Positions 7,010-14,575 of a DNA stretch of 64,000 bases are shown here, piece by piece. Every line of letters starts with the position of its first letter. The first letter of the stretch is position 1. Made by a program: the position numbers and the translations under genes. The notes under the pieces were generated by a model, which was not told where the DNA came from, searched no databases, and saw nothing but the letters and a program-made list of their open reading frames with translations. This DNA comes from Bradyrhizobium sp. NAS96.2 (GTDB taxonomy: Bacteria > Pseudomonadota > Alphaproteobacteria > Rhizobiales > Xanthobacteraceae), in assembly GCF_001908235.1 (NCBI RefSeq), contig NZ_LGHK01000016.1:124001-188000 (forward strand), written 5' to 3'.

Positions 7010-8029
7010 ATGCCCTCGAAAGCTGCCAAACCGCCCCGGCCTGAGCCGCGCGACAGGAAAGCGACGCGGCGGATCGCGATCGTTGCCTTTCCGGGCGTGA
7101 CCTTGCTTGACATCTCGGGGCCGGCGCAGGTGTTCGCAGAGCTGGAGGCGATCGAACTGCCCGGGCCGGACTACTCGCTATCCTATCTGTCGACGTCTGG
7201 TGGCTTGGTACCGACCGATGTCGGCATGATGATCGACACGGCGCCGATCGCCAGTGTTTCGCCTGCCGAGGTCGACACGCTGGTGATCCCCGGCGGGCCC
7301 GGCATCTGGAAGATCCGCAACGACGCCGAGTTGATGGACTGGATTGCGAAGGCGCTGCCGAAGGCGCGCCGTATCGCATCGGTTTGCCTCGGCGCATTCG
7401 CGCTGGCCTGGACCGGAATTCTGGACGGCAAGCGTGCTGCAACGCACTGGCGCTATTGTCCTCGTTTGCAGGACAGCTTTCCCAATATCCGCGTCGAGCC
7501 CAACGCGATTTTCGTCAAGGACGGACATGTCTGGTCGTCGGCGGGTGTCAGCGCGGGCATCGATCTGGCGCTCGCGATGATCGAGGAGGATTTCGGACAC
7601 ACCATCGCGCTCGACGTCGCGCGCAGACTTGTGGTGTTTCTGAAACGGCCGGGCGGCCAGAGCCAGTTCTCGACCGTCCTTGCGGCCCAGGCCTCGGACG
7701 TCGAGGGACGCTTCAGCGCGTTGCATGCCTGGATCATCGAGAATATCACTGATGACCTCAAGGTCGAGACGCTGGCGGAAAAGGCCGGGATGACGCCACG
7801 CACCTTTGCTCGGACCTATGTCAGCCGCACCGGCATGACACCTGCAAGCGGTGTCGAGGCGCTGCGTGTGGAGACCGCGCGCTTGCTGCTCGAAAGCCGC
7901 CAGATCGGCGGCGTCGTCGAGGTCGCCAAGCGCGCGGGGTTTGGCGATGACGAACGAATGCGGCGGGCCTTCCTGCGTCATCTCGGCGTGTCGCCGACCG
8001 AGTACCGAAACCGGTTTTCGGGCAGCTAG
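7010..8029 (+). CDS. GlxA-type transcriptional regulator (DJ-1/PfpI + AraC HTH)
   Basis: A 339-residue regulator. Residues about 20-190 form a DJ-1/PfpI-like domain (RRIAIVAFPGVTLLDISGPAQVF..., VDTLVIPGGPG, ASVCLGAFALA with the nucleophile-elbow Cys). The C-terminal 100 residues are an AraC-type double helix-turn-helix (VETLAEKAGMTPRTFARTY...; GFGDDERMRRAFLRHLGVSPTEYR). Start 7010 has AAGGAC upstream; a longer frame to 6935 overlaps the divergent gene. Well-studied relatives such as Pseudomonas ArgR, GbdR and CdhR sense arginine- or betaine-type nitrogen compounds (known). It probably controls the divergent GNAT-MFS-YqcI-cupin operon (inference). Confidence 0.9.
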   Translation: MPSKAAKPPRPEPRDRKATRRIAIVAFPGVTLLDISGPAQVFAELEAIELPGPDYSLSYLSTSGGLVPTDVGMMIDTAPIASVSPAEVDTLVIPGGPGIWKIRNDAELMDWIAKALPKARRIASVCLGAFALAWTGILDGKRAATHWRYCPRLQDSFPNIRVEPNAIFVKDGHVWSSAGVSAGIDLALAMIEEDFGHTIALDVARRLVVFLKRPGGQSQFSTVLAAQASDVEGRFSALHAWIIENITDDLKVETLAEKAGMTPRTFARTYVSRTGMTPASGVEALRVETARLLLESRQIGGVVEVAKRAGFGDDERMRRAFLRHLGVSPTEYRNRFSGS

Positions 8030-8194
8030 CAGGCAGCGAGCAAGGTCAATCCGGAGGTGGCGGCGTTGCGTCGAAATCCGATCTATCTCACAGGCGTATA
8101 GCTGGCCTTCGCTGGCCGGATTCGTGGGTCAAGGTGGTAGCTTTTCCGGTTTGTCTGCGGCTAATGTGCCGGCCAAATCGGGAGAAGAAACACC

Positions 8195-9328
8195 ATGAAT
8201 GACGGGACCCCCATTCAGCAGGCGCGCAATGTCGAGCTCGGCGCCAGCGGCGAGGAATACCAGAACCTGCACGAATTCGCGCAAAAGGCCCGCGCCAAGC
8301 TGAATCAGAACGCCTGGGACTACATCGTCGGCGCCTCGGAGACCGAGACCACGATGCGCCGCAACAGGATGGCGCTCGACGAGATTGCGTTCCGGCCGCG
8401 CGTCCTGCGCAACGTCATCAATGTCGATCCCTCAACCGAGGTCTTCGGCCGCAAGCTCCGACTTCCCGTGATGATCGCGCCGGTCGGTGCGCTTGAGATC
8501 TTCGATCCCGACGCGGGCGCGGCCGTTGCGCGCGGCGCGGGAACGTTCGGGGCGGCGCATATGCTGAGCTCGGTGTCCGAGCCCGGGCTGGAGAATACCG
8601 CCAAGGCGGCGCCGGATGCCTTGCGCATCTTCCAGCTCTATGTGCGCGGCGACGATGCTTTCGTCGAGGATGTGGTCAGCCGTAGCATCGACAACGGTTA
8701 CGCCGCGTTCTGCCTCACCGTGGACACCGCCCATTACAGCCGGCGCGAGCGCGACATCGCCAAGCGCTACGTCCGCGAAAGCCGTATCCGCGCCACCGGC
8801 GGCGATTTCCAGAAGGGGCTGGAATGGCGGACGGTGAAGTTGATCAAGGACAAGTTCAAGATTCCGCTGATACTCAAGGGTATAGCCACCGCCGAAGACG
8901 CGAGGATCGCGCTCGATCACGGGGTCGATTGGATCTACGTCTCAAATCATGGCGGACGGCAGCTCGACCACGGCCGTGGGTCCATGCATGTCCTGCCCGA
9001 GATCGTCCAGGCCGTCGCCGGCCGTGCCAAGATCATGGTCGATGGCTCGATCTGCCGCGGCACCGACATCGTCAAGGCCATCGTCTCGGGGGCCGACCTT
9101 GTCGGGATCGGCCGTCTGCAATGCTGGGCGCTCGCCGCGGCCGGCGAGGCCGGCATCGTCCGGATGCTTGAATTGCTGGAGGACGAGGTGATCCGCTGCC
9201 TCGGGCTGCTCGGCGTCACGAGCTTCGCCGAACTGGACAAGTCCTATTTGCATCCGGCGACGCCGACCAATCTGCCGAGCGTGTTCAGCGCATTCCCGCT
9301 GCTCGATATCGATCCCTATCGGTACTGA
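8195..9328 (+). CDS. FMN-dependent alpha-hydroxyacid dehydrogenase/oxidase
   Basis: A 377-residue TIM-barrel flavoprotein. The family signature SNHGGRQLD is at residues 250-258, supplying the catalytic His252 and substrate-binding Arg255; Lys228 in LILKG contacts FMN. Such enzymes oxidise L-2-hydroxyacids (lactate, glycolate, mandelate) to 2-oxoacids. ATG 8195 follows GGGAGAAG. It lies 165 bases after the GlxA-type regulator on the same strand and could be co-regulated, but the gap argues for its own promoter. The exact substrate cannot be read from the sequence. No membrane-binding insert is evident, so it may be a soluble oxidase. Confidence 0.88.
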   Translation: MNDGTPIQQARNVELGASGEEYQNLHEFAQKARAKLNQNAWDYIVGASETETTMRRNRMALDEIAFRPRVLRNVINVDPSTEVFGRKLRLPVMIAPVGALEIFDPDAGAAVARGAGTFGAAHMLSSVSEPGLENTAKAAPDALRIFQLYVRGDDAFVEDVVSRSIDNGYAAFCLTVDTAHYSRRERDIAKRYVRESRIRATGGDFQKGLEWRTVKLIKDKFKIPLILKGIATAEDARIALDHGVDWIYVSNHGGRQLDHGRGSMHVLPEIVQAVAGRAKIMVDGSICRGTDIVKAIVSGADLVGIGRLQCWALAAAGEAGIVRMLELLEDEVIRCLGLLGVTSFAELDKSYLHPATPTNLPSVFSAFPLLDIDPYRY

Positions 9329-9472
9329 GCCGCAGCGAGAGACACCTGGAGCGATGATGCGATGGGGGCGCCGGATGCCTCGATCGCGCCAGCTCGCTAT
9401 CAATCTGTGCTGTCCATGAAGCCGCCGCGGCAAAGACAAAGTCTGATCCAAATGCGGCACTAGTCGAGGCGA

Positions 9473-9676
9473 ATGGCTAACAATCCATTCGCTGAATTTT
9501 CACTCGAGCGCGCCATCGGCTTGCGCTGGATCCTTCGGGATATCCAGGCCGGCAGGCTCAAATTGTCACCGGTCAGCGACGAGGATCTGGACATCCTCAC
9601 CGAGCTTGGTCTGGTCGAATTGCATGACGGCGAGCCCGAGCTGACGGAAGCGGGAGCCGCGGTGCTGAACGACTGA
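9473..9676 (+). CDS. small conserved-type hypothetical protein
   Basis: A 67-residue acidic protein (MANNPFAEFSLERAIGLRW...). It reads like a compact alpha/beta or winged-helix-like unit: one helix (LRWILRDIQAGRLKL), a second (DEDLDILTELGLVEL), then a strand-like end (GEPELTEAGAAVLND). That would suit a small DNA- or protein-binding module, but I cannot assign a family. GAGG just upstream of ATG 9473 supports the start. Convergent with the zinc-ribbon peptide gene 13 bases beyond its stop. Confidence 0.6.
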   Translation: MANNPFAEFSLERAIGLRWILRDIQAGRLKLSPVSDEDLDILTELGLVELHDGEPELTEAGAAVLND

Positions 9677-9689
9677 ACGTGCCGGCAGC

Positions 9690-9875
9690 CTAGCGAGCGT
9701 TCAGGAAGCTTTCGCCGGAATTGCAGGGCGCGCACTGATAGGTCAGCACGTCGTAGACCTGGTCGCGCGGTTCGATCAAGGCAAGCCGCATCTGTGTGCC
9801 GCACTTCATGCACGGCATCTCTATGCTGGTCTTGAAGCGGGTGCAGGTCGGTGTCGGACGAACGGCGCGCAGCAT
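9690..9875 (-). CDS. small zinc-ribbon protein
   Basis: 61 residues with two CxxC pairs (PCMKCG at about 21-26 and QCAPCN at about 48-53) that should bind one zinc ion. Start ATG 9875 is backed by AAGGGG five bases upstream. A shorter start at the internal Met20 would keep the zinc ribbon. There is no other domain, so DNA, RNA or protein binding cannot be decided. Convergent with the 67-residue gene. Confidence 0.6.
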   Translation of the reverse strand: MLRAVRPTPTCTRFKTSIEMPCMKCGTQMRLALIEPRDQVYDVLTYQCAPCNSGESFLNAR

Positions 9876-10116
9876 CGGATCCCCTTATTCCCCAAGAGAC
9901 GCGAGACGAGACGCGAACGCGACCAACGACGAGGCCGAATCACTATGCCACAGTGCTGACATGATTGGAATCCGGCGATGGCGCAGTCCTGTCGCTGCTA
10001 GGTAATTTTTCCTCGGTCGCCGGAGGGAGCGGGGTCTCTCATCGTTGGCGATACGGCGCTGACGCCGTCACAATCTATGCTAACGTCTGCCGACGCTTAT
10101 TTCAGGGGGCGCGATC

Positions 10117-10470
10117 ATGATTGAACCGAAGCTTGAAGTTCCCGCCGAGCTCCGCGATCTCGCGGAAAAGACCATCGACCAGGCCGAACAGGCCTTCAGC
10201 CTGTTCTTTGATGCCGCGAGCAAGTCGATGACGGCGATGCCGGGCACCGGTACCGAGATTTCCAAACAGGCGCTGTCGTTCACCGAGCAGAACATGAAGG
10301 CGGCGTTCGAGCATGCGCGCAAGCTCGTGCACGCGACCGATCTGCAGGAGGCGATGCGGATCCAGTCGGAATTCCTGCGCAGCCAGTTCACCAATGCCGG
10401 CGAACATATGCGGCAGATCAGCGGAAGCGTGATGTCCGCAACCAAGGACGCCACCAAGGGCAAATTCTAG
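10117..10470 (+). CDS. phasin family protein
   Basis: A 117-residue helical protein of phasin type: AEKTIDQAEQAFSLFFDAASKSM, then EISKQALSFTEQNMKAAFEHARKLVHATDLQEAM and QSEFLRSQF. Phasins coat polyhydroxyalkanoate granules and are abundant in Bradyrhizobium (known). Length and the absence of a signal fit. It is a single gene. No PHA synthase or depolymerase is next to it, so assignment to PHA granules rests on family only. Confidence 0.85.
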   Translation: MIEPKLEVPAELRDLAEKTIDQAEQAFSLFFDAASKSMTAMPGTGTEISKQALSFTEQNMKAAFEHARKLVHATDLQEAMRIQSEFLRSQFTNAGEHMRQISGSVMSATKDATKGKF

Positions 10471-10495
10471 GACAGTCCTCGTCGCGCATCGACGC

Positions 10496-10756
10496 CTAGC
10501 GTCGGCGCGCGACGGCAATGCCGAGCAGAAACGCAACGAACAGACTTGCGAGTGGCGCTTCGCGCGTGACCGCGCTGACCGTGGCGAGGGCCCCGCCCGG
10601 CCGGCGCGAGCTTGCGATCGCCTCGCTGAGGCGATCGGCGGCCGCGCGAAGTCCGTCAGACACCTCGGTGATGGTTCGCGAAAGATCCGTTGCAGTGTCG
10701 ATCGCTCGCTCACCGAGCGTGGGCTGAAGCGGAGACTCGGGTGTTTCGGAGCTCAT
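10496..10756 (-). CDS. small ElaB/YqjD-like protein with C-terminal membrane anchor
   Basis: 86 residues: a helical amphipathic body (TLGERAIDTATDLSRTITEVSDGLRAAADRLSEAI, split by charged residues) followed by a C-terminal hydrophobic segment (PLASLFVAFLLGIAVARRR) that resembles a tail anchor ending in Arg. ElaB/YqjD-type proteins tether ribosomes or other factors to the inner membrane; that role here is inference. Convergent with the phasin gene 25 bases away. Confidence 0.65.
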   Translation of the reverse strand: MSSETPESPLQPTLGERAIDTATDLSRTITEVSDGLRAAADRLSEAIASSRRPGGALATVSAVTREAPLASLFVAFLLGIAVARRR

Positions 10757-10949
10757 GTGCCGTGCCGCGATTTCACTGAAGGCCAGGTGCCGTCACCTTT
10801 GGCAATCCGGCGTGCTTTGAACGGCCGGTAGCGGCCGCATATCGTGGAAATTCGGTGGCTATGGATTGGTTCCACCAACATGTCTCGCTTTCACATCGGG
10901 GAACCGGAAACTTACGCGCCGGTCGCGGCTTGTTTCCGTGGAGGAGACG

Positions 10950-11261
10950 ATGATGACAATGCAGGCGCATGGCATATCGGATGGCCGTCCGATCAGGCAT
11001 CGAAATCGGCATGGTGGCACGCCGCTGATGGTTGCGGCGGTGGTTGCGATCCTCGGCGTGTTGGGCATGCTGGTCGTCGACCACGGTCCGTGGAGCAAGC
11101 CGAAGGTGCAGCCCGCCGCTTCCGCCAATTACTCGACGACTGGCGAGGCCGCACGTGCGGCTGGCGCAAAGGTGATGCCGACCGAGCCCAGGGCGCCGAT
11201 TGAACCTGCTCCGCCCGGCCCAAAGCCTGCTCAACCGGCAAACCCGATCCCGCCGCAGTAG
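10950..11261 (+). CDS. single-TM hypothetical protein with Pro-rich tail
   Basis: About 103 residues. A positively charged N-terminus (residues 12-22) precedes one hydrophobic segment (LMVAAVVAILGVLGMLVV, about 27-44). A periplasmic tail rich in Pro and Ala follows (PIEPAPPGPKPAQPANPIPPQ-like end). GAGGAG at 10941-10946 supports ATG 10950 or 10953. Topology suggests an inner-membrane protein with a short outside tail. Function unknown. Confidence 0.6.
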   Translation: MMTMQAHGISDGRPIRHRNRHGGTPLMVAAVVAILGVLGMLVVDHGPWSKPKVQPAASANYSTTGEAARAAGAKVMPTEPRAPIEPAPPGPKPAQPANPIPPQ

Positions 11262-11282
11262 ATGCGGGCGTTCGTGGGATGA

Positions 11283-11468
11283 TCAGCGCACGCTGACGAG
11301 CATGCCCCACGCCGCGGCGAACCCCGCACCGACGAGAACCAGCACCGGGCTGTCGCAGAAGATGCCACCATACTGGCACATGGTGGCACCGATGGAGCCG
11401 ATCTGGTGATGGCCCGCGGCATAGAACAGGCCGGACAGGACCGCGAGCACGGCAGCAACGAAATACAT
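11283..11468 (-). CDS. small membrane protein
   Basis: 61 residues with two hydrophobic segments (MYFVAAVLAVLSGLFYAAG and SPVLVLVGAGFAAAWGMLV) joined by a short loop containing two Cys (TMCQYGGIFCDSP) that could form a disulfide outside the membrane. The start ATG 11468 is preceded by the extended Shine-Dalgarno GAGGAAGCGCC (11470-11480, complement). Function unknown. Convergent with the Pro-rich protein gene. Confidence 0.6.
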   Translation of the reverse strand: MYFVAAVLAVLSGLFYAAGHHQIGSIGATMCQYGGIFCDSPVLVLVGAGFAAAWGMLVSVR

Positions 11469-11572
11469 CGGCGCTTCCTCCCTGCAATCTAACGGCGGCG
11501 CGGGTCGGTTGAACTGACGCGAGCCAAAAAACTGTCCTGATGTCGATACAAGCGCTGCTTGCCGCTCGTCCG

Positions 11573-11592
11573 CTTGACGCGTCGGGCAACTC
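11573..11592 (+). repeat. third copy of the TTGAC(A/G)CGTCGGGCAACTCA motif
   Basis: TTGACGCGTCGGGCAACTCA differs at one base from the promoter core at 11750 and 12239. Here the downstream -10 is poor (CACACT) and no terminator hairpin follows, so it looks like a decayed or non-promoter copy. Confidence 0.55.
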
Positions 11593-11749
11593 AGCGGCAC
11601 ACTGACATCATCGCAACAAGCATAAGGTGATCGGCGCCGGCTCGTGTTACGATTCCGGCATCACGCGCGGACTTTCGGTGAAGGAGGTTTCTCACCGTCG
11701 AAGCCGACGCATCATATTTTACCGATCACATTCAGCTCGCAAGAACCGG

Positions 11750-11779
11750 TTGACACGTCGGGCAACTCAAGGGCATAAT
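11750..11779 (+). promoter_or_regulatory. sigma70-type promoter, copy A
   Basis: TTGACA (11750-11755) and CATAAT (11774-11779) with 18 bases between. The same spacing and elements recur in copy B. Transcription would start near 11786. Confidence 0.6.
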
Positions 11780-11785
11780 CTGAAA

Positions 11786-11832
11786 ATCAGAAATTGTTGA
11801 GCCCGCACGGAGCAATCCGCGGCGGGCTTTTT
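11786..11832 (+). ncRNA. candidate tiny RNA or attenuated leader, copy A
   Basis: Predicted transcript of about 47 nt from the promoter at 11750-11779 to the terminator T-run at 11828-11832. Its 3' half is one hairpin. It could be a very small RNA or a leader that ends transcription prematurely. The duplication in copy B supports function as a unit. Confidence 0.35.
11800..11832 (+). terminator. Rho-independent terminator, copy A
   Basis: GCCCGC (11801-11806) pairs with GCGGGC (11822-11827), extended by an A-T pair and by an inner CGG/CCG, and is followed by TTTTT (11828-11832). This is a canonical intrinsic terminator. Confidence 0.75.
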
Positions 11833-12238
11833 GTTTGCCGTTTCACCAATCGGACGGCGGCCGCAACGTCACGACGCCACATCCTCCCAGCCCGTCGCCT
11901 GAGCGTCGTCAGCGCGCTGCCGTCCGAACCATTGAACAAGCAACGAATTGACCGGCGCGCGCGAACGCGCCGGTCCTGCGGCGCGGCGAAAGCCGGCGCC
12001 GCCCGCGGCTCGTCAGGGATAAGGTTCGCGCCCCAAAGATCGCCGCCCGCTGCGCGATCTGCCGCACAATTCTTTCTATGGCTACAGATACTGCAATGAC
12101 TGCCGTTGCGATGAATGCCGGGTGGGGTCTTAAAACCATCTTACCTCGGTCTTGAAAATCCCACCGCAAAAGTGTGCGAGCCGCTGCAACAGCTGGCGCG
12201 TTGCATTTTTGTCGATCGCATGCAGCTTGCAAAAACGG

Positions 12239-12268
12239 TTGACACGTCGGGCAACTCAGGGGCATAAT
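12239..12268 (+). promoter_or_regulatory. sigma70-type promoter, copy B
   Basis: TTGACA (12239-12244) and CATAAT (12263-12268), 18-base spacer, identical in layout to copy A. Confidence 0.6.
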
Positions 12269-12274
12269 CGGAAA

Positions 12275-12321
12275 ATCAGAAATTGTTGAGCCCGCGCGGA
12301 GCGATCCGCGGCGGGCTTTTT
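12275..12321 (+). ncRNA. candidate tiny RNA or attenuated leader, copy B
   Basis: Predicted ~47-nt transcript from the copy B promoter to its terminator. If the terminator is leaky or regulated, read-through would reach the micro-ORFs starting at 12612, so it could be an attenuator. Confidence 0.35.
12289..12321 (+). terminator. Rho-independent terminator, copy B
   Basis: GCCCGC (12290-12295) with GCGGGC (12311-12316), A-T extended, then TTTTT (12317-12321). Confidence 0.75.
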
Positions 12322-12611
12322 GTTTGCCGTTTCACTAATCGGACGGCGGCCGCAACGTCACGACGCCACATCCTCCCAGCCCGTCGCCTGAGCGTCGTCA
12401 GCGCGCCGCCGTCCGAACCATTGAACAAGCAACGAATTGACCGGCGCGCGCGAACGCGCCGGTCCTGCGGCGCGGCGAAAGCCGGCGCCGCCAGCGGCCC
12501 CACTCGTCAGGGATAAGGTTCGCGCCCCAAAGATCGCCGCCCGCTGCGCGATCTGCCGCACATTCATTCCATGGTCGTATCGCGCGCTGAAGGTCGATCA
12601 ACGAGGTTCTC

Positions 12612-12680
12612 ATGACGGCTTATCTGATATCGCTCGCGCTCGCGGGCTTGGTTGCCATCGCCCTGTCGGAGTTCGCATGA
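12612..12680 (+). CDS. hydrophobic 22-residue micro-protein
   Basis: ATG 12612 to TGA 12680 encodes MTAYLISLALAGLVAIALSE plus FA, essentially one membrane-spanning helix. An AGG-containing site lies just upstream. Its stop overlaps the next start (ATGA, 12677-12680), which suggests translational coupling and argues that the frame is real. Function unknown; membrane micro-proteins often modulate a larger membrane partner. Confidence 0.45.
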   Translation: MTAYLISLALAGLVAIALSEFA

Positions 12681-12838
12681 GCGCCGAGATCATCCAGTTC
12701 ATCCCGCGCCCGCGCAGAGATTGCGAACGGACGGACTTTCCCACGATCGCATTTCGCTCGGCGTTGCCCGATCCCGAACCGGATCACGCGGACACGGCTC
12801 CGAGTGAATATCTCCCGTCCGATTGGCAGGAGAAGTAA
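12677..12838 (+). CDS. 53-residue hypothetical protein (MSAEIIQFIPRP type)
   Basis: Begins MSAEIIQFIPRPRR and contains TDFPTIAFRSALPDPEPDHADTA as two adjoining blocks. From memory this peptide type recurs in Bradyrhizobium genomes, but I cannot verify that here. It is acidic at the C-terminus with no Cys or membrane segment. The start overlaps the preceding micro-ORF stop by four bases and its own TAA overlaps the next ATG (TAATG), so it is the middle of a coupled three-gene chain. Confidence 0.6.
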   Translation: MSAEIIQFIPRPRRDCERTDFPTIAFRSALPDPEPDHADTAPSEYLPSDWQEK

Positions 12839-13005
12839 TGGCGAAGACGATTACGCAGATACGCTCGCTTGCGCGCAGTCACACGCGAAGCGCGATCAAC
12901 ATTTTTTCGGCCAATAACTTTATCCGGCTGGGCTATAGGCTCTTCGAACCGGTCTCGCCCTGGGCATGGCACCACACGCTGTATTGGCGAAAGGAGCTCG
13001 TCTAA
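12838..13005 (+). CDS. 55-residue hypothetical protein, possibly chimeric
   Basis: Starts at ATG 12838 inside the TAATG overlap. The first 20 residues (MAKTITQIRSLARSHTRSAI) resemble the start of small phage-terminase-like proteins I recall from Bradyrhizobium, where a segment like PAARVSAATALLDRGWGK would follow. Here the rest is different (NIFSANNFIRLGYRLFEP..., ending ...YWRKELV). It may be a truncated or rearranged version. A strong terminator follows at 13047-13075. Confidence 0.45.
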   Translation: MAKTITQIRSLARSHTRSAINIFSANNFIRLGYRLFEPVSPWAWHHTLYWRKELV

Positions 13006-13338
13006 TCCTCGGAGGAGGATAGGGCAACAGTTCGGCGACGTAGCGAGCCCGGTGGTCGAATGGCCGGGCCTTTTTGCGTTTCCGGGTTCGCAGGCGGCTC
13101 CTTCGGCAAGCCTCGGGTGTCAGCCGGAGCTCGGACCCACATCGAATTCCGGCGGGAGAGTGTTTGGAGTGACCTGCCTCGCATGGGTTCCCTTAACGGG
13201 TGGTGGCGGTTGTCGATTCCGTGCCTCGAATTGGCGGAGCGAACGTTTGCACGTCTTGATCTCTGGTGATCGCTCGATAAACTGAGCCGATCGGCCCGAT
13301 CGCGCGAAAGACTTGGAGATCGAACAAAGGAAGAGACC
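13006..13338. other. intergenic region before the monooxygenase operon
   Basis: 333 bases with the terminator at 13047-13075 and, at the right end, the AAGGAAG ribosome binding site of the next gene. The promoter of the monooxygenase operon should lie between, but I see no convincing -35/-10 pair and no ORF. Confidence 0.5.
13047..13075 (+). terminator. Rho-independent terminator after the micro-ORF chain
   Basis: GCCCGG (13047-13052) pairs with CCGGGC (13064-13069) across an 11-base loop and is followed by C and TTTTT (13071-13075). Confidence 0.7.
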
Positions 13339-14565
13339 ATGGTTGAGGTTGGCCGCGGGCTCGACGCGAAGGTGCCGCCAGGGCCGGACCGGGATCTTTA
13401 CTCGCTGATGGTGGCCCGAGCGAGAGGGCTTGTGCCGGCCTTGCGAGAACGGGCGGCGCGCACCGAAGAGCTGCGCCGGTTGCCAGCGGAGACAGAGCGG
13501 GATCTGCATGATAGCGGGCTCTTTCGAATCCTGCAGCCGAAGCGTGTTGGAGGGAGCGAACTCGACTACGTTGCGCTCGTCGACTGCGCTGACGCTCTGG
13601 GGCAAGGCGACGCTTCGGTTTCGTGGAACTTTGCCAATCTTGCGAGCCACCACTGGATGCTGGGTATGTTCGCGCCGGAAGCGCAGAGCGCGGTATGGGG
13701 GGAGGATCCGGCCACGCTGATCGCGTCTTCCTTTGTCTTTCCGGCAGGTCGCGCCAGGAAGACGAGTGGCGGGTACGTGCTGAGTGGTCATTGGCCGTTC
13801 TCATCCGGGGTAGAAGCATGCGGGTGGAACATGCTCGCGAGCGTGGTTGCTTCGGATGATGAGGCCGATGGTGTCGAGTATCGGCTGTTCCTGCTGAACA
13901 GGCGGGACTACAGCATCGACGACACCTGGAATGCCGCCGGTTTGCGTGGAACCGGGTCGAACGATGTGCGGGTGGCTGACGCATTCGTTCCCGAGCATAT
14001 GACGGTTGCCGTCAGCGATCTTGCCGGTGGTGCAACACCAGGCAGCGTTGTCAATCCGAACGCGCTCTACATGCTTCCGGTTTTCTCGTTATTTCCCTAC
14101 GTATTGTCCGGAGTCGGCCTGGGAAATGCCCAGGCTTGCCTTGATGATTATGTCGAGATCGCGCGATACCGCGCCTCGACATACAATCGGGCCAAGATCG
14201 GGGATCTGCAGAGCACACAAATCAAGATCGCTGAAGCGTCGGCGAAGATAGATGCCGCGCGGCTGATCATGCGCACCAACTGCGTCGAGGTGCTTGCGGA
14301 AGTTCGGCGTGGCGACATCCCGGGTATTGCTGCGAAGACGAAGCTCCGGCGCGATGGCGCGTTCGCGGTCAATCTGTGCACTGAAGCGGTGTCTCTTCTG
14401 TTCGCGGCGAGCGGGGCGCGCAGCCTGTTCACATCAGGTGCATTGCAGCGTCAATTCCGCGATGCGCATGCGGTGAACTCGCATCTTGCCTTCAATTTCG
14501 ACGCGGCAGGCACCAATTACGGGCGGGTGGCGCTTGGGCTGCCGTCAGAAAACCTGACGCTTTGA
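13339..14565 (+). CDS. two-component flavin-dependent monooxygenase, oxygenase subunit (HpaB/HsaA, acyl-CoA dehydrogenase fold)
   Basis: A 408-residue protein of the acyl-CoA dehydrogenase-like hydroxylase group (as in C2 of p-hydroxyphenylacetate hydroxylase and HsaA). Visible family segments are GLFRILQPKRVGG, the central GDASVSWNFANLASHHWML, GGYVLSGHWPFSSGVEACGW, and the C-terminal SGARSLFTSGALQRQFRDAHAVNSH. Such enzymes use reduced flavin delivered by a separate reductase to hydroxylate aromatic or heterocyclic rings. A flavin reductase gene starts 10 bases after the stop. AAGGAAG supports the start. The substrate is not readable. Confidence 0.85.
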   Translation: MVEVGRGLDAKVPPGPDRDLYSLMVARARGLVPALRERAARTEELRRLPAETERDLHDSGLFRILQPKRVGGSELDYVALVDCADALGQGDASVSWNFANLASHHWMLGMFAPEAQSAVWGEDPATLIASSFVFPAGRARKTSGGYVLSGHWPFSSGVEACGWNMLASVVASDDEADGVEYRLFLLNRRDYSIDDTWNAAGLRGTGSNDVRVADAFVPEHMTVAVSDLAGGATPGSVVNPNALYMLPVFSLFPYVLSGVGLGNAQACLDDYVEIARYRASTYNRAKIGDLQSTQIKIAEASAKIDAARLIMRTNCVEVLAEVRRGDIPGIAAKTKLRRDGAFAVNLCTEAVSLLFAASGARSLFTSGALQRQFRDAHAVNSHLAFNFDAAGTNYGRVALGLPSENLTL

Positions 14566-14575
14566 GGCTGGCCGG

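Larger units (their letters stand above)
11715..12080 (+). repeat. direct repeat copy A (~0.36 kb)
   Basis: Near-identical to 12204-12573 over roughly 360 bases with a few substitutions and one 5-base length difference near 12010/12501. The unit contains, in order, a sigma70-type promoter (11750-11779), a terminator hairpin (11800-11832) and about 230 bases without a convincing ORF. Left homology fades around 11715. Right homology ends at an ATGG (12078) where the copies diverge. No transposase or terminal inverted repeats are seen. Confidence 0.85.
12204..12573 (+). repeat. direct repeat copy B (~0.36 kb)
   Basis: Second copy of the unit at 11715-12080, offset 489 bases at the promoter and 494 at the right end because of a 5-base difference. 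It lies immediately upstream of the micro-ORF chain at 12612-13005. The ~125 bases between the copies hold no clear feature except a 25-codon frame starting at 12078. Confidence 0.85.

Noticed and set aside
12078..12155. A 25-residue ORF at the right edge of repeat copy A
   Set aside because: No Shine-Dalgarno and no counterpart in copy B, where the frame after the homologous ATG is different; kept only as a curiosity.
11715..12573. Repeats as a CRISPR array or an insertion sequence
   Set aside because: Only two long copies exist, there are no short regular spacers, and no transposase or terminal inverted repeats are present.
12437..12838. A 133-residue plus-strand ORF through repeat copy B
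   Set aside because: Its first 80 codons are repeat sequence with Arg/Ala-rich noise; only the last 53 codons, with their own coupled start at 12677, look real.
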